The notes under the pieces were generated by a model. That model had not been told where the DNA came from and ran no database searches. It was given only the letters and a program-made list of their open reading frames with translations. Positions 43,537 through 53,297 of a DNA stretch of 64,000 bases are shown here, piece after piece; positions within the stretch are counted from its first letter, which is position 1, and each line of letters starts with the position of its first letter. A program made the position numbers and the translations under genes. Source of the stretch: Heterohyrax brucei (taxonomy: Eukaryota; Chordata; Mammalia; Hyracoidea; Procaviidae); the NCBI GenBank assembly GCA_028571685.1, contig CM053141.1:72215833-72279832 (forward strand), written 5' to 3'.

Positions 43537-44412
43537 TGCCAAGGCCCGTCACCCACAGAAGCCCCTGTAAACAAAGCCACACGCCTATGTGATGGCAGGC
43601 GGAGGCATCTCACCCTTGGCATATTTTTGACTGTACTCTGCCTGATAATATTTTGCATCCTAATCAAATCTTCCTCAAAAGTACCCTCTCATCTCCCAGC
43701 ATAAGGATTAAGGAAGATGTCTTCTAAGTAGGGCTTTACAACCCCCTTGGCTTAATGAATTCCAACACAGCACGCCCAGCCCGGGAATGCCAAGGCCGGC
43801 CCAGCCCCGCTGGCTTCCCCCAACTGCACATCCCCCTCCACATGTGAAATACAAGATTGGAGGAAGGCCCTGGGAAGCTCCCCAGGGATGACCCCCCACA
43901 CAGCTCTTAGACATAGACATCCCGCTCCCTGCATCAGGAAGAAAATAACAGCAAAGAAGGAACAAATAGAGACAGCAGATAATAACCTTTAGATGAATCT
44001 ACCCTTCTTCCTGCACCTTTGACCTTGAGGCGTAGGTAGAGCTGATTGAGCTCAAGGCATAACTTTGTTTTCACTGTTAATTATCACCACAATATACTTG
44101 TCTTGGGCCATTACCTAGAGGGCCCTAATAATTAACATGAAAAGAGACCACTGTCTCCGGCCATGATCTAGAAGGCCCTAATGATTAACATGAAAAGATA
44201 CCACGAGGTATCAATTCCTCACTAGCCAACAGCTTACGTGGTCAAAGACCAGGGTGAAAATCACATCGCCTCATTGATTATATAAAAAAATAAAGACAGG
44301 CCTTAGCAGACCGCTGACCTCCAGATTCATGGTTGTCTGAGTCTCATCATTTCTTCACTGATGCCACCCATCCCTTCCTGATCCCAGACCCTGCCAAGGC
44401 TGGCCCCTGGCA
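43537..44412 (+). mobile_element. Solo LTR, 876 bases, ERV class II-like
   Basis: Starts TGCCAAGGCC and ends GGCCCCTGGCA, giving the TG..CA ends with a short inverted repeat (TGCCA/TGGCA). It is flanked by the perfect 6-base duplication TAAGTG (43531-43536 and 44413-44418). TATATAAAAAAATAAAGACA near 44279 gives TATA and AATAAA signals, followed by a CT-rich R-U5 end. The 6-base target duplication fits class II (betaretrovirus-like) families. No internal genes remain, so it is a recombined solo LTR; the exact duplication suggests it is the youngest element here. Confidence 0.85.
44106..44206 (+). repeat. Tandem duplication inside the LTR
   Basis: Two units of about 47 bases: GGGCCATTACCTAGAGGGCC.. 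and CGGCCATGATCTAGAAGGCC.., each continuing CTAATRATTAACATGAAAAG. They lie upstream of the TATA-like site, in the expected U3 enhancer position. Confidence 0.8.
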
Positions 44413-44611
44413 TAAGTGTTTGGTTGCTAACCACAAGGTCTGTGGTTCAAACCTACCTAATGACTCAGTAGGAGAAAAGACCTGGTGATTTGCTCCCACA
44501 AAGATAGCAGCCTAGGAAAATATGGGGCATTTCTACTCAGTTGTATAACATAGCTGCGAGTCAGAATAAACTCAGTGGTACACAACAGCAACAACAGTAC
44601 GTAGTAGAGGG

Positions 44612-44755
44612 CAAGAGTAGGTCCATGGTAGAATTCATGCCTTCCCAGCCAAGGTAGTTTATGTGCAACTATCACTGATGTGTAGTGGAAAACTGTATGC
44701 TGCTATGATACCGAACGAGTTTCAGTGGACCTTCCAGACTAATACAGACTAGCTC
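44612..44755 (+). mobile_element. tRNA-Gly-type SINE, partial
   Basis: CATGGTAGAATTCATGCCTT is the worn Gly head; GCTGCTATGATACCGAACGA, GTTTCAGTGGACCTTCCAGA and CTAATACAGACTAGC are the body. It ends before the tail. Confidence 0.75.
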
Positions 44756-45084
44756 TTTCAAGACTCAGTTATTTTCTCCTTTAAATTTTTTGTTAAAAAC
44801 TGTGTTTTCACCAATTGAAGGATGAATTTGGAATTTTTGTTATGCGTTACAGTTTTTCATATTGATTATCAGTGCTCGCCTACATTCCAGTAGACCCTGG
44901 ATGTTGTAAATACTGCTGAGTCAATGATAAAGCCATCTTTTATTTATTGAAAATCTGCAAAACCTTAAGTAAAACATGAAGGGACCTGACAATGACTGCA
45001 CATACATCTTATTCTAGTCTCCGTCTTCTTAGCATCTTTATTATGTTTCGTGAAACTTTTCAAAATGTAGTATAGTGCAAGTGC

Positions 45085-45570
45085 AAGTACTATTTCTTGC
45101 TACAAAAGCAGTACATACAGTCCAAATAAATAAATCCAAGTTTGTTTGTTTTTTTTAATTTTTAATTTCAGGAAAATTACCACTGTATTATATTCTTCAT
45201 CATTGCAAAAGTAGTACTGACAGATCAAATGGATAGAATTAGAGGGATTTGCATCTCATAAAAATTACCACTACTATGTATTCTAAGTCAGAATCAGCTT
45301 GATAGCAATGGGTTTGCTTTTGTTTCTGCATTTTCCCATTATAATAAAAGCAGTACTAACAGCTAAGAAGCCAAAACAGCTACCCCAGAATATTGTAGAT
45401 AGAACTGCTCACAGCAATGCATTGCCTTAATACATAAAGAAGCACTGATTAGGCCCTATGATTAGATGTAGGGTAAGATAACTGATAGGAGTTTGAGTCT
45501 CTTGAAAAGTACTATCACAGTGCATTATTTCTTATCACAAAGGCATTATTTACTGTTCAGAAGCTAGAAA
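45085..45570. repeat. Four degenerate direct repeats, unknown origin
   Basis: The motif (TATTTCTTGCTACAAAAGCA GTACATACAG) recurs in diverged form at about 45089-45120, 45181-45232, 45331-45370 and 45516-45566, spaced 95-180 bases apart. Core similarity is around AAAAGCAGTACTAACAG. No known family recognised. Confidence 0.5.
45283..45325 (+). mobile_element. AfroSINE tail remnant
   Basis: TCTAAGTCAGAATCAGCTTG and ATAGCAATGGGTTTGC correspond to the last 40 bases of the SINE. Confidence 0.6.
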
Positions 45571-45974
45571 GGTGGAGACCCAGTAACTTCTGGAAACAAT
45601 AAATGCTGTCAAGAAGAAAATGGCCACTCTGAATGAACGAATGAACACTGAGAACAGCTTATTCTTCTCAGGAAAGCATAGTAACTGGGAAATATAGTGA
45701 GGAGGCTTATCTCACAGAAATAAAGGTTAATCTGTCAAAAGTTTAGAAAATTCACACATCCAGTAGGTATCACTTAAAATAATACAAAATCTATACGAAA
45801 ATGAAGCTACAACTCAGGGTTTTTGAGTACTATACTTTTCAAAAGCCTCTCATCCTGAGGCTAAAGGTCTTCAAGTCACGCAACCTTCTTTCCAAAGAAT
45901 TCTGGAGTTATCAAGAGTGGTTGAGATACCAGCATGACCGTTGATTCAAGAAAACACTAGGGGGGCCACATGTC

Positions 45975-46072
45975 TGTTTCCAAAATTCAGCTCTTGAAAA
46001 TCCTGTGGATCACGATGTTCCAATCCTCCTGTACGTGGAATTGTAGTGACTCAACAGCAGCTTACAACAATG
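45975..46072 (+). mobile_element. Diverged SINE tail, AfroSINE or Gly type
   Basis: AGCTCTTGAAAATCCTGTGG, ATCACGATGTTCCAATCCTC and GTGACTCAACAGCAGCTTAC. Confidence 0.5.
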
Positions 46073-46737
46073 AGTATGTCAGCTCTGTCCTGACCCACCT
46101 ACAATATATCCTCTGAATGAGAGATCATTTTCAAAATAAAATCAGGTGAGACCACCCTTCTGCTCAAAACCTTTTTATGACTTCATGTCTCTGAAGAAAA
46201 AAAGCCAGAGTCCTTAGCATAACTATTCTGTACAATCCATCCCCTATTATCTCTCTCAACTCATCTGTTACTATTGTTTCTCATAACTTTCTCTTCTCTA
46301 GCCACCCTTGTCTTCTTGCTATTCCACAACCACACGAGGAATGCTCCCCCACACTTATCACCTGGTGTACCCTATACCTTTATCACTATTTCCCTCAACC
46401 TCTACATGTTTTTTTCATTCATTTCCTTCCAGGCTTTATTTAAATTTCATCTTCTCAGTGAAGCTCTCTCTGACCCCCTTATTTAAAATCACAGATATCT
46501 CTTACTACTCTTTGTACTTCTTTCTGTTCTATGTTTTCTCCATAGCATGTATTACCAAGTATTGTATTGTTTTATTATATTGTCTGTATTCCCATAGTGT
46601 AATTCCATCTCCATTAGGACAGAAAGTTTTGTCTCTTTTGTTCATTGCTTTATCCTCCATGTTTAGAACAATTTAAAGCAATGCCTGGAAGGTAATAGGT
46701 GATCAATAAACATTCGATGAAAAAACCATTCTTACCA

Positions 46738-48446
46738 GAAGAATATCAAGACAACTTACAGTTTGGGGGTGTGGGGAATGGCTATGACAAATCCAATCAG
46801 TATCCAATCTCTAAAATCTACAAGATACTGCAAAATCTCAACAACAAAAATATAACTAATCCAATTAAAAATGGGCAAAGGCTATGAACAGGCAGTTCAC
46901 CAAAGGCATTCAGGTAGCTAACAGACACATGAAGCAATGCTTACAATCATTAGTCACTAGAGAAATCCAAAGTATAATGAGATATTATGTTACCCCAACA
47001 AAGCCAGCATTAATCCAAAAAACACAAAATAATAAATGTTACAGAGCATGTGGAGAGAATGGAACACTTCTGCACTGCTGATGTGAATGCAAAATGATGT
47101 AACCACTGTGGAAATTCATTTCATGCTTTCTTAAAAAGCTAGAAATAGAAATACCATATGATCTAGCAATCCTACTTCTTGGAATATATCCTAGAGAAAG
47201 AAGAACTGCCACAAGGATAGATACATACACACCAAAGTTCATTGCAGCACTGTTCACAATAGCAAAAAGATGGAACCAACCTAGGTGCCCTTGAATAACA
47301 TAAATAAACAAAGTATGGTATATTCATACAGTAGTCTATGCAGTGATAAAGAGCAAGGATGAATTTGGGAAATATCTCATAAGATGGCAGAAGGCATTTT
47401 GCTGAGCAAAACCAGTCAGTTGCAAAAGGACAGATATTGTATGAGAACACTATTATAAGGACTCAAGAAAACATTTAAACACAGAAGAAAACATTCTTTG
47501 ATAGCGTTTGGGGGGAGGGATATTTCAGGGAGAGGGGTGTTGACTAGATAATTTACAAGAATTATTTTAGGTAAAGAGAGAAACAACCCACAAGAGAGGA
47601 AAAGTCAACACAAATGGACTAAACCCAAAGCTTTAAAGCATTCAAAATAAAACAAAACTCTTCAGAGGACTGAGTAGCAGGGTTAGAGATCTGGAGTCCA
47701 TGGTATCAGCAGCTGTCTAGGTCAACTGGTATAATGAAGTTTCTTAAAATGTTCTGCATCCCACTTTGGTGAACGGTGTCTGGAGTCTTAAAAGCCAGCA
47801 AGTGGCCATTTAGGAAGCATCAGTTCATCTCATCCCACCTGGAGCAAAAAAGAAAAAGCATCAAAGACACAAGGGAAGTGTGAGTCCAAGAGACAGAAAG
47901 GGCCACATATGCCGGAGACTACATCAACATGGCACCAAAAGAACTAGATGGTGTGTGGTCACCATCAAATATTGTCCTTACAGGGAACCCAAAAAAGAGT
48001 CCCTGATGGAGAGGCAGAAATTTGGATTACAGAACTCAAACTCTATCAAAAATACTAGATTTGATGGCCTGACAGACTGGAGGGTTCCCAGAAGACAGGG
48101 TCACCAGATTCTGCATGAGCCCAGAACTGAAACCACTCTGGAAGCCAATTCCTTGACAAAGATTTAACTGGTATACAGGACATAAAATGATAGTAGTGAA
48201 GAGGGTTCTTTGTGGCTTGGGTTACTGGGCAGCTTCTGTCCAGAAGCAGGATGAGAAAGCAAAGGGTACCAGGAACTGGTTAAATGGACATGGAAATATA
48301 GGGTGGTGAGGAGGAGTATGATGTCACAATATGTGGAGAACAGCTAGGATCATGTGGCAAAGTGTGTATAAGTTGTGGTAAGAGAAATTGGAATTGTAAG
48401 CTTTCACTTAAAACGCCATGAAAAAAATAAAAATTAAAAAGAAAAG
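46738..48446 (+). mobile_element. L1, 5'-truncated 3' end with poly(A) and target duplication
   Basis: Contains the ORF2 C-terminus (46840-47470), a 3'UTR (47500-48410) and an A-rich tail. The target duplication AAAAACCATTCTTACCA (46721-46737) / AAAAAGCCATTCTGTACCA (48447-48465) shows a normal target-primed insertion at the very end of the L2 relic. Length about 1.7 kb of the usual 6-7 kb. Confidence 0.88.
46884..47470 (+). pseudogene. L1 ORF2 C-terminal remnant
   Basis: Readable L1 ORF2p C-terminal sequence: MNRQFTKGIQVANRHMKQCL and YYVTPTKPALIQKTQNNKCY then RACGENGTLLHC (the conserved CCHC-region GEIGTLLHCWWDC of human L1 is cut by a stop right after the first Cys). Further on, frames shift, and pieces like the ..IPYDLAILLLGIYP.. 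equivalent can be followed to about 47210. Part of the zinc-knuckle-like domain after the reverse transcriptase; not functional. Confidence 0.8.
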
Positions 48447-48465
48447 AAAAAGCCATTCTGTACCA

Positions 48466-49062
48466 ATATTTTAGTAACTTCAGTATCCTAACAAGAGCAA
48501 ACTAAACTCAACTCATTCCCTTAACCACAGTTACATAACTCAAAGGAATAACTAATTAGGAATATGAGCCAACATAGATCAAGATCATAGCATCAGGCAG
48601 TCTGGTGGAGAGATATATTGAGGCAGCTGGGCCTTGCGGCACCGCTCAAATTACACTGCAGTGTCAACTGCTATGTGAAAACAAACTAGGGGTTATTGTA
48701 AGCCACTCTTGTCATACACATGTCACACGAGACATATGGCTGCCAAAAAGACTAATGCAATAATTGATTACATTGACACTGATGTCCTTTAACGGATTCC
48801 ATAATTTTATTGTGTTCTGACCTGGACAGACCATACTGGGGATATTGTATCCACTTTGGAGCATTATTTCTTCAAGAGGAATATAATTTCAAAAAAAAAA
48901 AAAGAAAAAAACTAGGATACTGAAGGGTCCAAGAATAATATATAAAGAACAGTCATGATACATAAACAATAATAGTGATCTATAAAGACAGTGATTACAT
49001 TTAAGAACAAAGTCTAAAAGCATCCAGCACCTGTGCCATCAATCTGTCATCCTTTTCTGTGG
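48466..49062. other. Unassigned; possible CR1/L3-like relic at 48800-48890
   Basis: GTGTTCTGACCTGGACAGAC followed by CATACTGGGGATATTGTATC vaguely fits the CR1-type LINE motif RPHLEYCVQFW. An A-run lies at 48893-48910. The rest shows no family. Confidence 0.3.
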
Positions 49063-51130
49063 CTTACATTATTTTTTGATATGTTGTTGTATTCTGTTGG
49101 CCAGTATTTTGTTGAAGATTTTTGCATCTACCTTCATGAGTGATATTGGTCTTTAGTTCTCCTTTGTTGGGTGTCTCCCTGGCTTCGGTATCAGAGTTGT
49201 GCTGGCTTCATAGAATGAATTTGGGAGTATTCCACCCCTTTCTATGCTGTGAAATAGTCTTAGTAGTATCGGAGTTAACTGTTCTCTAAAAGCTTGGTAG
49301 AATTCTGTGGTGAAGCCATCTGGGCCAGGGGTTTTTTGGTTGATAGTTTTTTCATGACTTTTTCAATCTCTTCTTTTGTAATGGGTTTATTAAGTTGTTC
49401 TGCTTCACCTTGTGATAATTTTGGTAGATGATATGAACTAGGAATTTGTCCATTTCCTCTAAGTTTTCAAATTTGTTAGTGTACAGTCTTTCATAGTATT
49501 CTGTTATGATATTTTTTATTTCTGTTAGATCTGCTGTGATATCACCCCTCTCATTTCTTGTTTGGGCTATTTGTTTCCTTTCCTGTTTTTCTTTAGTAAT
49601 TTTAGCCAATGGTTTGTCAATTTTGTTGATCTTTTCAAAAGACCAGCTTTGGGTCTTTTCAATTTTTTCAGTTGTCCTTCTATTCTCTAATTCATTTAGT
49701 TCTGCTCTTATCTTTATGATCTGTTTTCTTCTGGAGCCTGAGGGCTTCCTCTGTTGTTCTCTTTCTAATTGTTCAAGCTGTAGGGTTAGTTCTTTGGTTT
49801 GGGTTCTTTCTTCCTTCCAGATGTCTGTAGTTATAGAGATAAACTGACCCCAGAGCACTGCTTTGGTTCTGGTAGGAAGTGTTTTCATTCTCATTGGAAT
49901 CCATAAATTTCTTTGTTTCATCCTTGATTTCTTCTATAACCCATGGCTTTTTGAGCAAGATGTTGTTCAGTTTCCATGAGTTCCACTTTCTATCTATGTT
50001 TTTCCTGCTATTGATTTCAACTTTCATGGCTTTATAATCTGAGAAGATGCTTTGCACTAATTCAATGGTATGGATTTTGTTGAGAATTACTTTATGTCCT
50101 AACATATGATCTATTCTGGAGAAGGTTCCATGTGCACTGGAGAAGGTGTAGTTGTCCACTGATGGATAGAGAATTCTGTACCTGTCAATGAGGTCTAGTT
50201 GGTTAATTGTGGCAACAGATCTTCTGTGTCTTTACTGAACTTTTTTCTAGACAATCTGTCCAACATTGAAAGTGGAGTGTTGAAGTCTCCGCTATTATTG
50301 TGAAGTGATCTATCTTATTTTGGGGTGTAGTCAGTGTTTCTTTGATGTATGTAGGTGCTCTAATATTAGGTGCATAAATATTTAATATTGTTAAGTCCTG
50401 CTTGTGCATTGAACCTTTCAGTAATAGTGTTCTTTCTTGTCCACAATGGTGGATTTTACACTAAAATCTATTTTATCTGAGATTAGAATTGCCACACCTA
50501 CTCTTCTTTGTTCATTGTTAGCTTGACATATATTCTTCCATCCTTTAATTTTCAGATTGTCCATATTTTTAGGTCTAAGGTGAGTTTCTTATAGGCAACA
50601 CATTGACGGGTTGTGTCTTTAGATCAAAGATGTTACTTGATGTCTCTTTACTGGAGCGTTCAGTCCATTCACATTTAACGTGATTATTGATATGCATGTG
50701 TTCAGTGCTGCCATTGTGATATGTTTATTTTTGTGTTGCTGTTTTTTCTGTTGGTCTTATTAATCTGTTCTAGGACTTTCTTCTTTATGAGTTGACTTTT
50801 CACCTTTTTCAGTGTTGGTTTTGTGGTTGTTGAGACTCCTGTATTATATTTCTTGATTTGATATGATGCATCTTTACTGTGCTTTATGGCTGCCCCATGG
50901 CCCCCTTTAATAAACTATTTATAAACCCGATTTCAATTACTACCATTCTTATCAACTTCCTCTCCATCTAGAAAGACTATAATGACTGTAGTACATACCT
51001 CTTTTTAATATGATGAAATCATAGTTATCGTGATATGATCACTGGATTGTTTCTTTCACTGTTATAGCTTTGATTGTGTTTGGAGCCTTCTCTAACTGAG
51101 CAGGATTCTGGGTGATATGTCCTGTAATTG
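49063..51130 (-). pseudogene. L1 ORF2, endonuclease to early RT, truncated
   Basis: ORF2p is the endonuclease and reverse transcriptase. Visible pieces: LTILNIYAPNIRAPTYIKET (endonuclease; human LTILNIYAPNTGAPRFIKQV), then FSSAHGTFSRIDHMLGHKVI (human FFSAPHHTYSKIDHIVGSKA, containing the catalytic Asp-His), [20 protein letters not shown], and [20 protein letters not shown] (human [20 protein letters not shown]), [20 protein letters not shown]. The segment NTPLS of the endonuclease core is not conserved, and the frame is broken several times. Only about the first 45% of ORF2 remains. Confidence 0.87.
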
Positions 51131-51146
51131 CTTCTAAAGTATAAAG

Positions 51147-52040
51147 TTACTGGTTGTGTTCTTCTAAGCCAAGAGATTCTTTCAGTATTTCTTGTAGCTT
51201 TGGTTCAGTTTTTACAAAGTCTCTGAGTTTCTGTTTATCTGTAAATGTCATGATTTCATTTTCATATTTGAAAGATAGTTTTGCAGGATATATAATTCTT
51301 GGTTGGAAATTCTTGTCCTTGAAGGCTTCGAATGTGTCATGCCACTGTCTCTGTGCCAGCATTGCTTCAGTTCAGAAATCTGATGAAAGCCTACAGTTTC
51401 CCTCTGAATGTTAGCTTTCCTTTGAGTCTTGCTACCTTTAAGAGTTTCTGCTCATGTTTCATTTTGTTAAGCTTGATTATAATATGTCTCAGAGTCTTTC
51501 TTTTGAGATCTATATTGAGTGGCTTACAATATGCATCTTGGATATCTATATTCTCTTCTTTCATAACTTCTGGGAAGTTTTCCATCAGCAGCTCAGCAAC
51601 AATACTTTCTGTGTTCTCAGGTGTCTTGCCCTGTTCAGAAACTCCAATTAATCACAGATTGTCCCTCTTAATAGAGTCCCACATGCTTCTTAATGCTTCT
51701 TCATTTTTCTTGTTTCTTTTTTCTGATTTTTCCTGGAGGCAATAGCTCTGTCTTCCAGATCCGAAGGTCTATTTTCCATTTGTTTCCTTCTGTTTTCTTG
51801 ACTTTAAGTTGAAGTTTCTGTGTCTTTGATTTTGTTGTTGATCTGTTGGATTTCAGAGTACTGGTGTTCCATCAGATCAAACAGCTTGCTTAATTTTTCA
51901 TTTTGCTCTGCTGCATTTTGTATAAGGTCTAGGAAGGCTCTATACATAATGCTTTTGTATTCACCTTCCAATAGTTTCAGAAGAGCTTTTTTGTCTGGAA
52001 AGTTCTGAAGTACTTTTTGTTGGGGGCCTTCTGATGCCAT
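51147..52040 (-). pseudogene. L1 ORF1 (RNA-binding chaperone), broken
   Basis: ORF1p is the trimeric RNA-binding protein of L1 particles. The N-terminal part starts MASEGPQQKVLQNFPDKKAL with EGEYKSIMYRAFLDLIQNAA, then a coiled-coil-like stretch (LSKLFDLMEHQYSEIQQINN) at residues about 45-75. The C-terminal RNA-binding part is readable in two pieces: LRHIIIKLNKMKHEQKLLKV, matching human PRHIIIKLPKIKDKERILKA, and FQPRIIYPAKLSFKYENEIM with TDKQKLRDFVKTEPKLQEIL, matching human NFQPRILYPAKLSF..TDKQMLRDFV. Several stops and frameshifts separate the pieces. The start codon follows the 5'UTR monomers by about 290 bases. Confidence 0.88.
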
Positions 52041-52327
52041 GGGTGATTTCTTGGTTACAGTTTTCTACAGAGTTTCTTGCTTTTGGGGCATCATGTGAGT
52101 CAGTAGAGGCTAGGAGAGAAGCTATGAGGATGGACCGCAGTTGGTTCTCTAGGCTGTCTTAAAATGGGAGATAAAAAGTATCTGACAACTTGCAAAGTCA
52201 GTTAGGTTTTCAGGTGTATAAGTCCCTCTTCCCAGCTAGCAAAGTAAGCACCTCTATGTTGAACCCCAGATGTTATAAACTAGCTCAAAATACAGAAAGG
52301 CTACTGGCCTGCTCGCCTCTGCTATCA

Positions 52328-52828
52328 GGCCCCAGATGTAGGCAACACTGTGTAGAATGCCGCTTTTCTACTGGAAAAGGGGAAAGTGCTCTTCTTTGGG
52401 CAGGTGCTGCCTGTCAGCCCATGAATTAGGTCCAGCTCAGGCTTCCACGTGGGTATCTCTGCCTCCCAGTGGAACGAGATGGTGTCCTGCACTAGCTTGC
52501 CGCCTGGCTACTCTATGGTGGAGGCGGAAAGAGAGGCCAAAGGTGCCAAGATCCGCAGAGTCCACAGCCCCTGTTTCTGGGCCCCAGCCATAGGCAATAC
52601 TGTGTAAAATACTGCTTTTCTGCCAGAAAAGTGCTCTTCCCTGGGCAGGCACTGCCTCCCAACCTAGAAACTAAGTCCAGCTGGGGCCTCCATATGGGTG
52701 ATCTGCCTCCCAATGGATCAAGATGGTGTCCCACACAAGCTCACCACCTGACTACTCTATGGCAGAGGCAGAAAGAGGTGCCAATGGTGCCGAGATGCAC
52801 AGAATCCAAAGCCAGGCTCTCAAAATAT
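52328..52828 (-). repeat. Two tandem ~250-base monomers in L1 5'UTR
   Basis: Copy A 52328-52579 and copy B 52580-52828 both contain GGCCCCAG, AGGCAAYACTGTGTARAAT, CTGCTTTTCT, GAAAAGTGCTCTTC, GGGCAGG, ACTGCCT, AAGATGGTGTCC, GACTACTCTATGG, GAGGCRGAAAGAG and a similar end. They are alike at roughly four bases in five. In the transcript they lie between the unique 5' end (about 330 bases) and ORF1. Confidence 0.85.
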
Positions 52829-53297
52829 GACAATTTCGCTTGCTGATCCCACCAGCAGTGCATCTGAGATTAGCAGCTAGTCAAGTCCCAGCTCTGCCCT
52901 CCAGCTAAGACAGGTAAAAAAAATTAAAATGGTGAGTTACCTTCAGTACATGCAAGCCCGTGCTTGCAGAGAGTGGGGTCAGCGAAAGAGAGGAGGTTTT
53001 GAGTTCAGTGGTATGAAGTCCAAATTAACAGCCCTATGCTGGGTCCTGGGGTTCACTAGGTGTCCGGAAGGCTCCATTTAATTATCAGTTCAGGTCTTGG
53101 TTTCCAGACAGATTTAGGGAGATATGTGTTTAGTCCACCATCTTGACTCCACCCCCCCCCCCGGGGGCATACGTTATTAATCAATCATAATTCTTTTTCC
53201 TCCAAGGTTTGTCAAAGCCCTCCAATATAGCTACTGTCCAATCAATGTATTACAGCTGACCCCTGAAATGAAGACTGTTGGTTATTTCAACTTTAAG

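Larger units (their letters stand above)
43507..44600 (+). mobile_element. AfroSINE, long form, split by a solo LTR
   Basis: The head (GTTAACTGGTGGCACAGTGG, 43510-43536) and the remainder (GGTTGCTAACCACAAGGTCT, GATTTGCTCCCACAAAGATA, GCTGCGAGTCAGAATAAACT; 44413-44600) form one copy. The LTR sits in the A-box side of the tRNA head. Confidence 0.85.
42270..46720 (+). mobile_element. One L2 LINE relic spread over 4.4 kb
   Basis: 42270-42880 (GCACTTGACACAAAAGATCA, ACTCAGTTCTTTGTCCTCTT, TGATGATCTTATCTAGCTTC), 43112-43400 (CTAAGACCAAACTCAAGGTT, CCAAGCCACCAACTTCTCTC) and 46085-46720 (ACCACCCTTCTGCTCAAAAC, CTTCTCAGTGAAGCTCTCTC, CCATTAGGACAGAAAGTTTT, GATCAATAAACATTCGATGA) are successive L2 segments in order and orientation; the last is the true 3' end. 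Later insertions separate them. Confidence 0.78.
49063..53162 (-). mobile_element. L1 with intact 5' end, 3' half missing
   Basis: On the minus strand: 5' end GGTGGAGTCAAGATGGTGGA at about 53150 (the canonical L1 start), 5'UTR with two tandem monomers, ORF1 (52040-51147), ORF2 endonuclease (about 50450-49900), linker and start of the reverse transcriptase to about 49063, where sequence equivalent to ILNKILANRIQQHIK stops abruptly. Loss of the 3' side is the opposite of ordinary 5' truncation. No target duplication or poly(A) is visible. Confidence 0.88.

Noticed and set aside
43708-43965. 85-codon Gly/Cys-rich minus-strand frame
   Set aside because: It lies wholly inside the GC-rich part of the solo LTR and has no family resemblance.
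46308-46676. 122-codon Ser/Tyr-rich plus-strand frame resembling a membrane protein
   Set aside because: It is the 3' end of the L2 LINE (non-coding part and worn ORF end), whose pyrimidine-rich sequence gives hydrophobic translations.
46738-53162. A single full-length L1 with an inverted 3' part, since a plus-strand 3' end (46.7-48.4 kb) lies beside a minus-strand 5' part (49.1-53.2 kb)
   Set aside because: The plus-strand piece has its own poly(A) tail and a 17-19 base target duplication on both sides, so it is an independent insertion. About 1.4 kb of ORF2 would also be missing, and twin priming would place the inverted part on the other side.
53150-53166. C/G homopolymer as an assembly artefact
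   Set aside because: It coincides with the G-rich first bases of the L1 5' end, so an ordinary explanation is enough, although its exact length may be uncertain.
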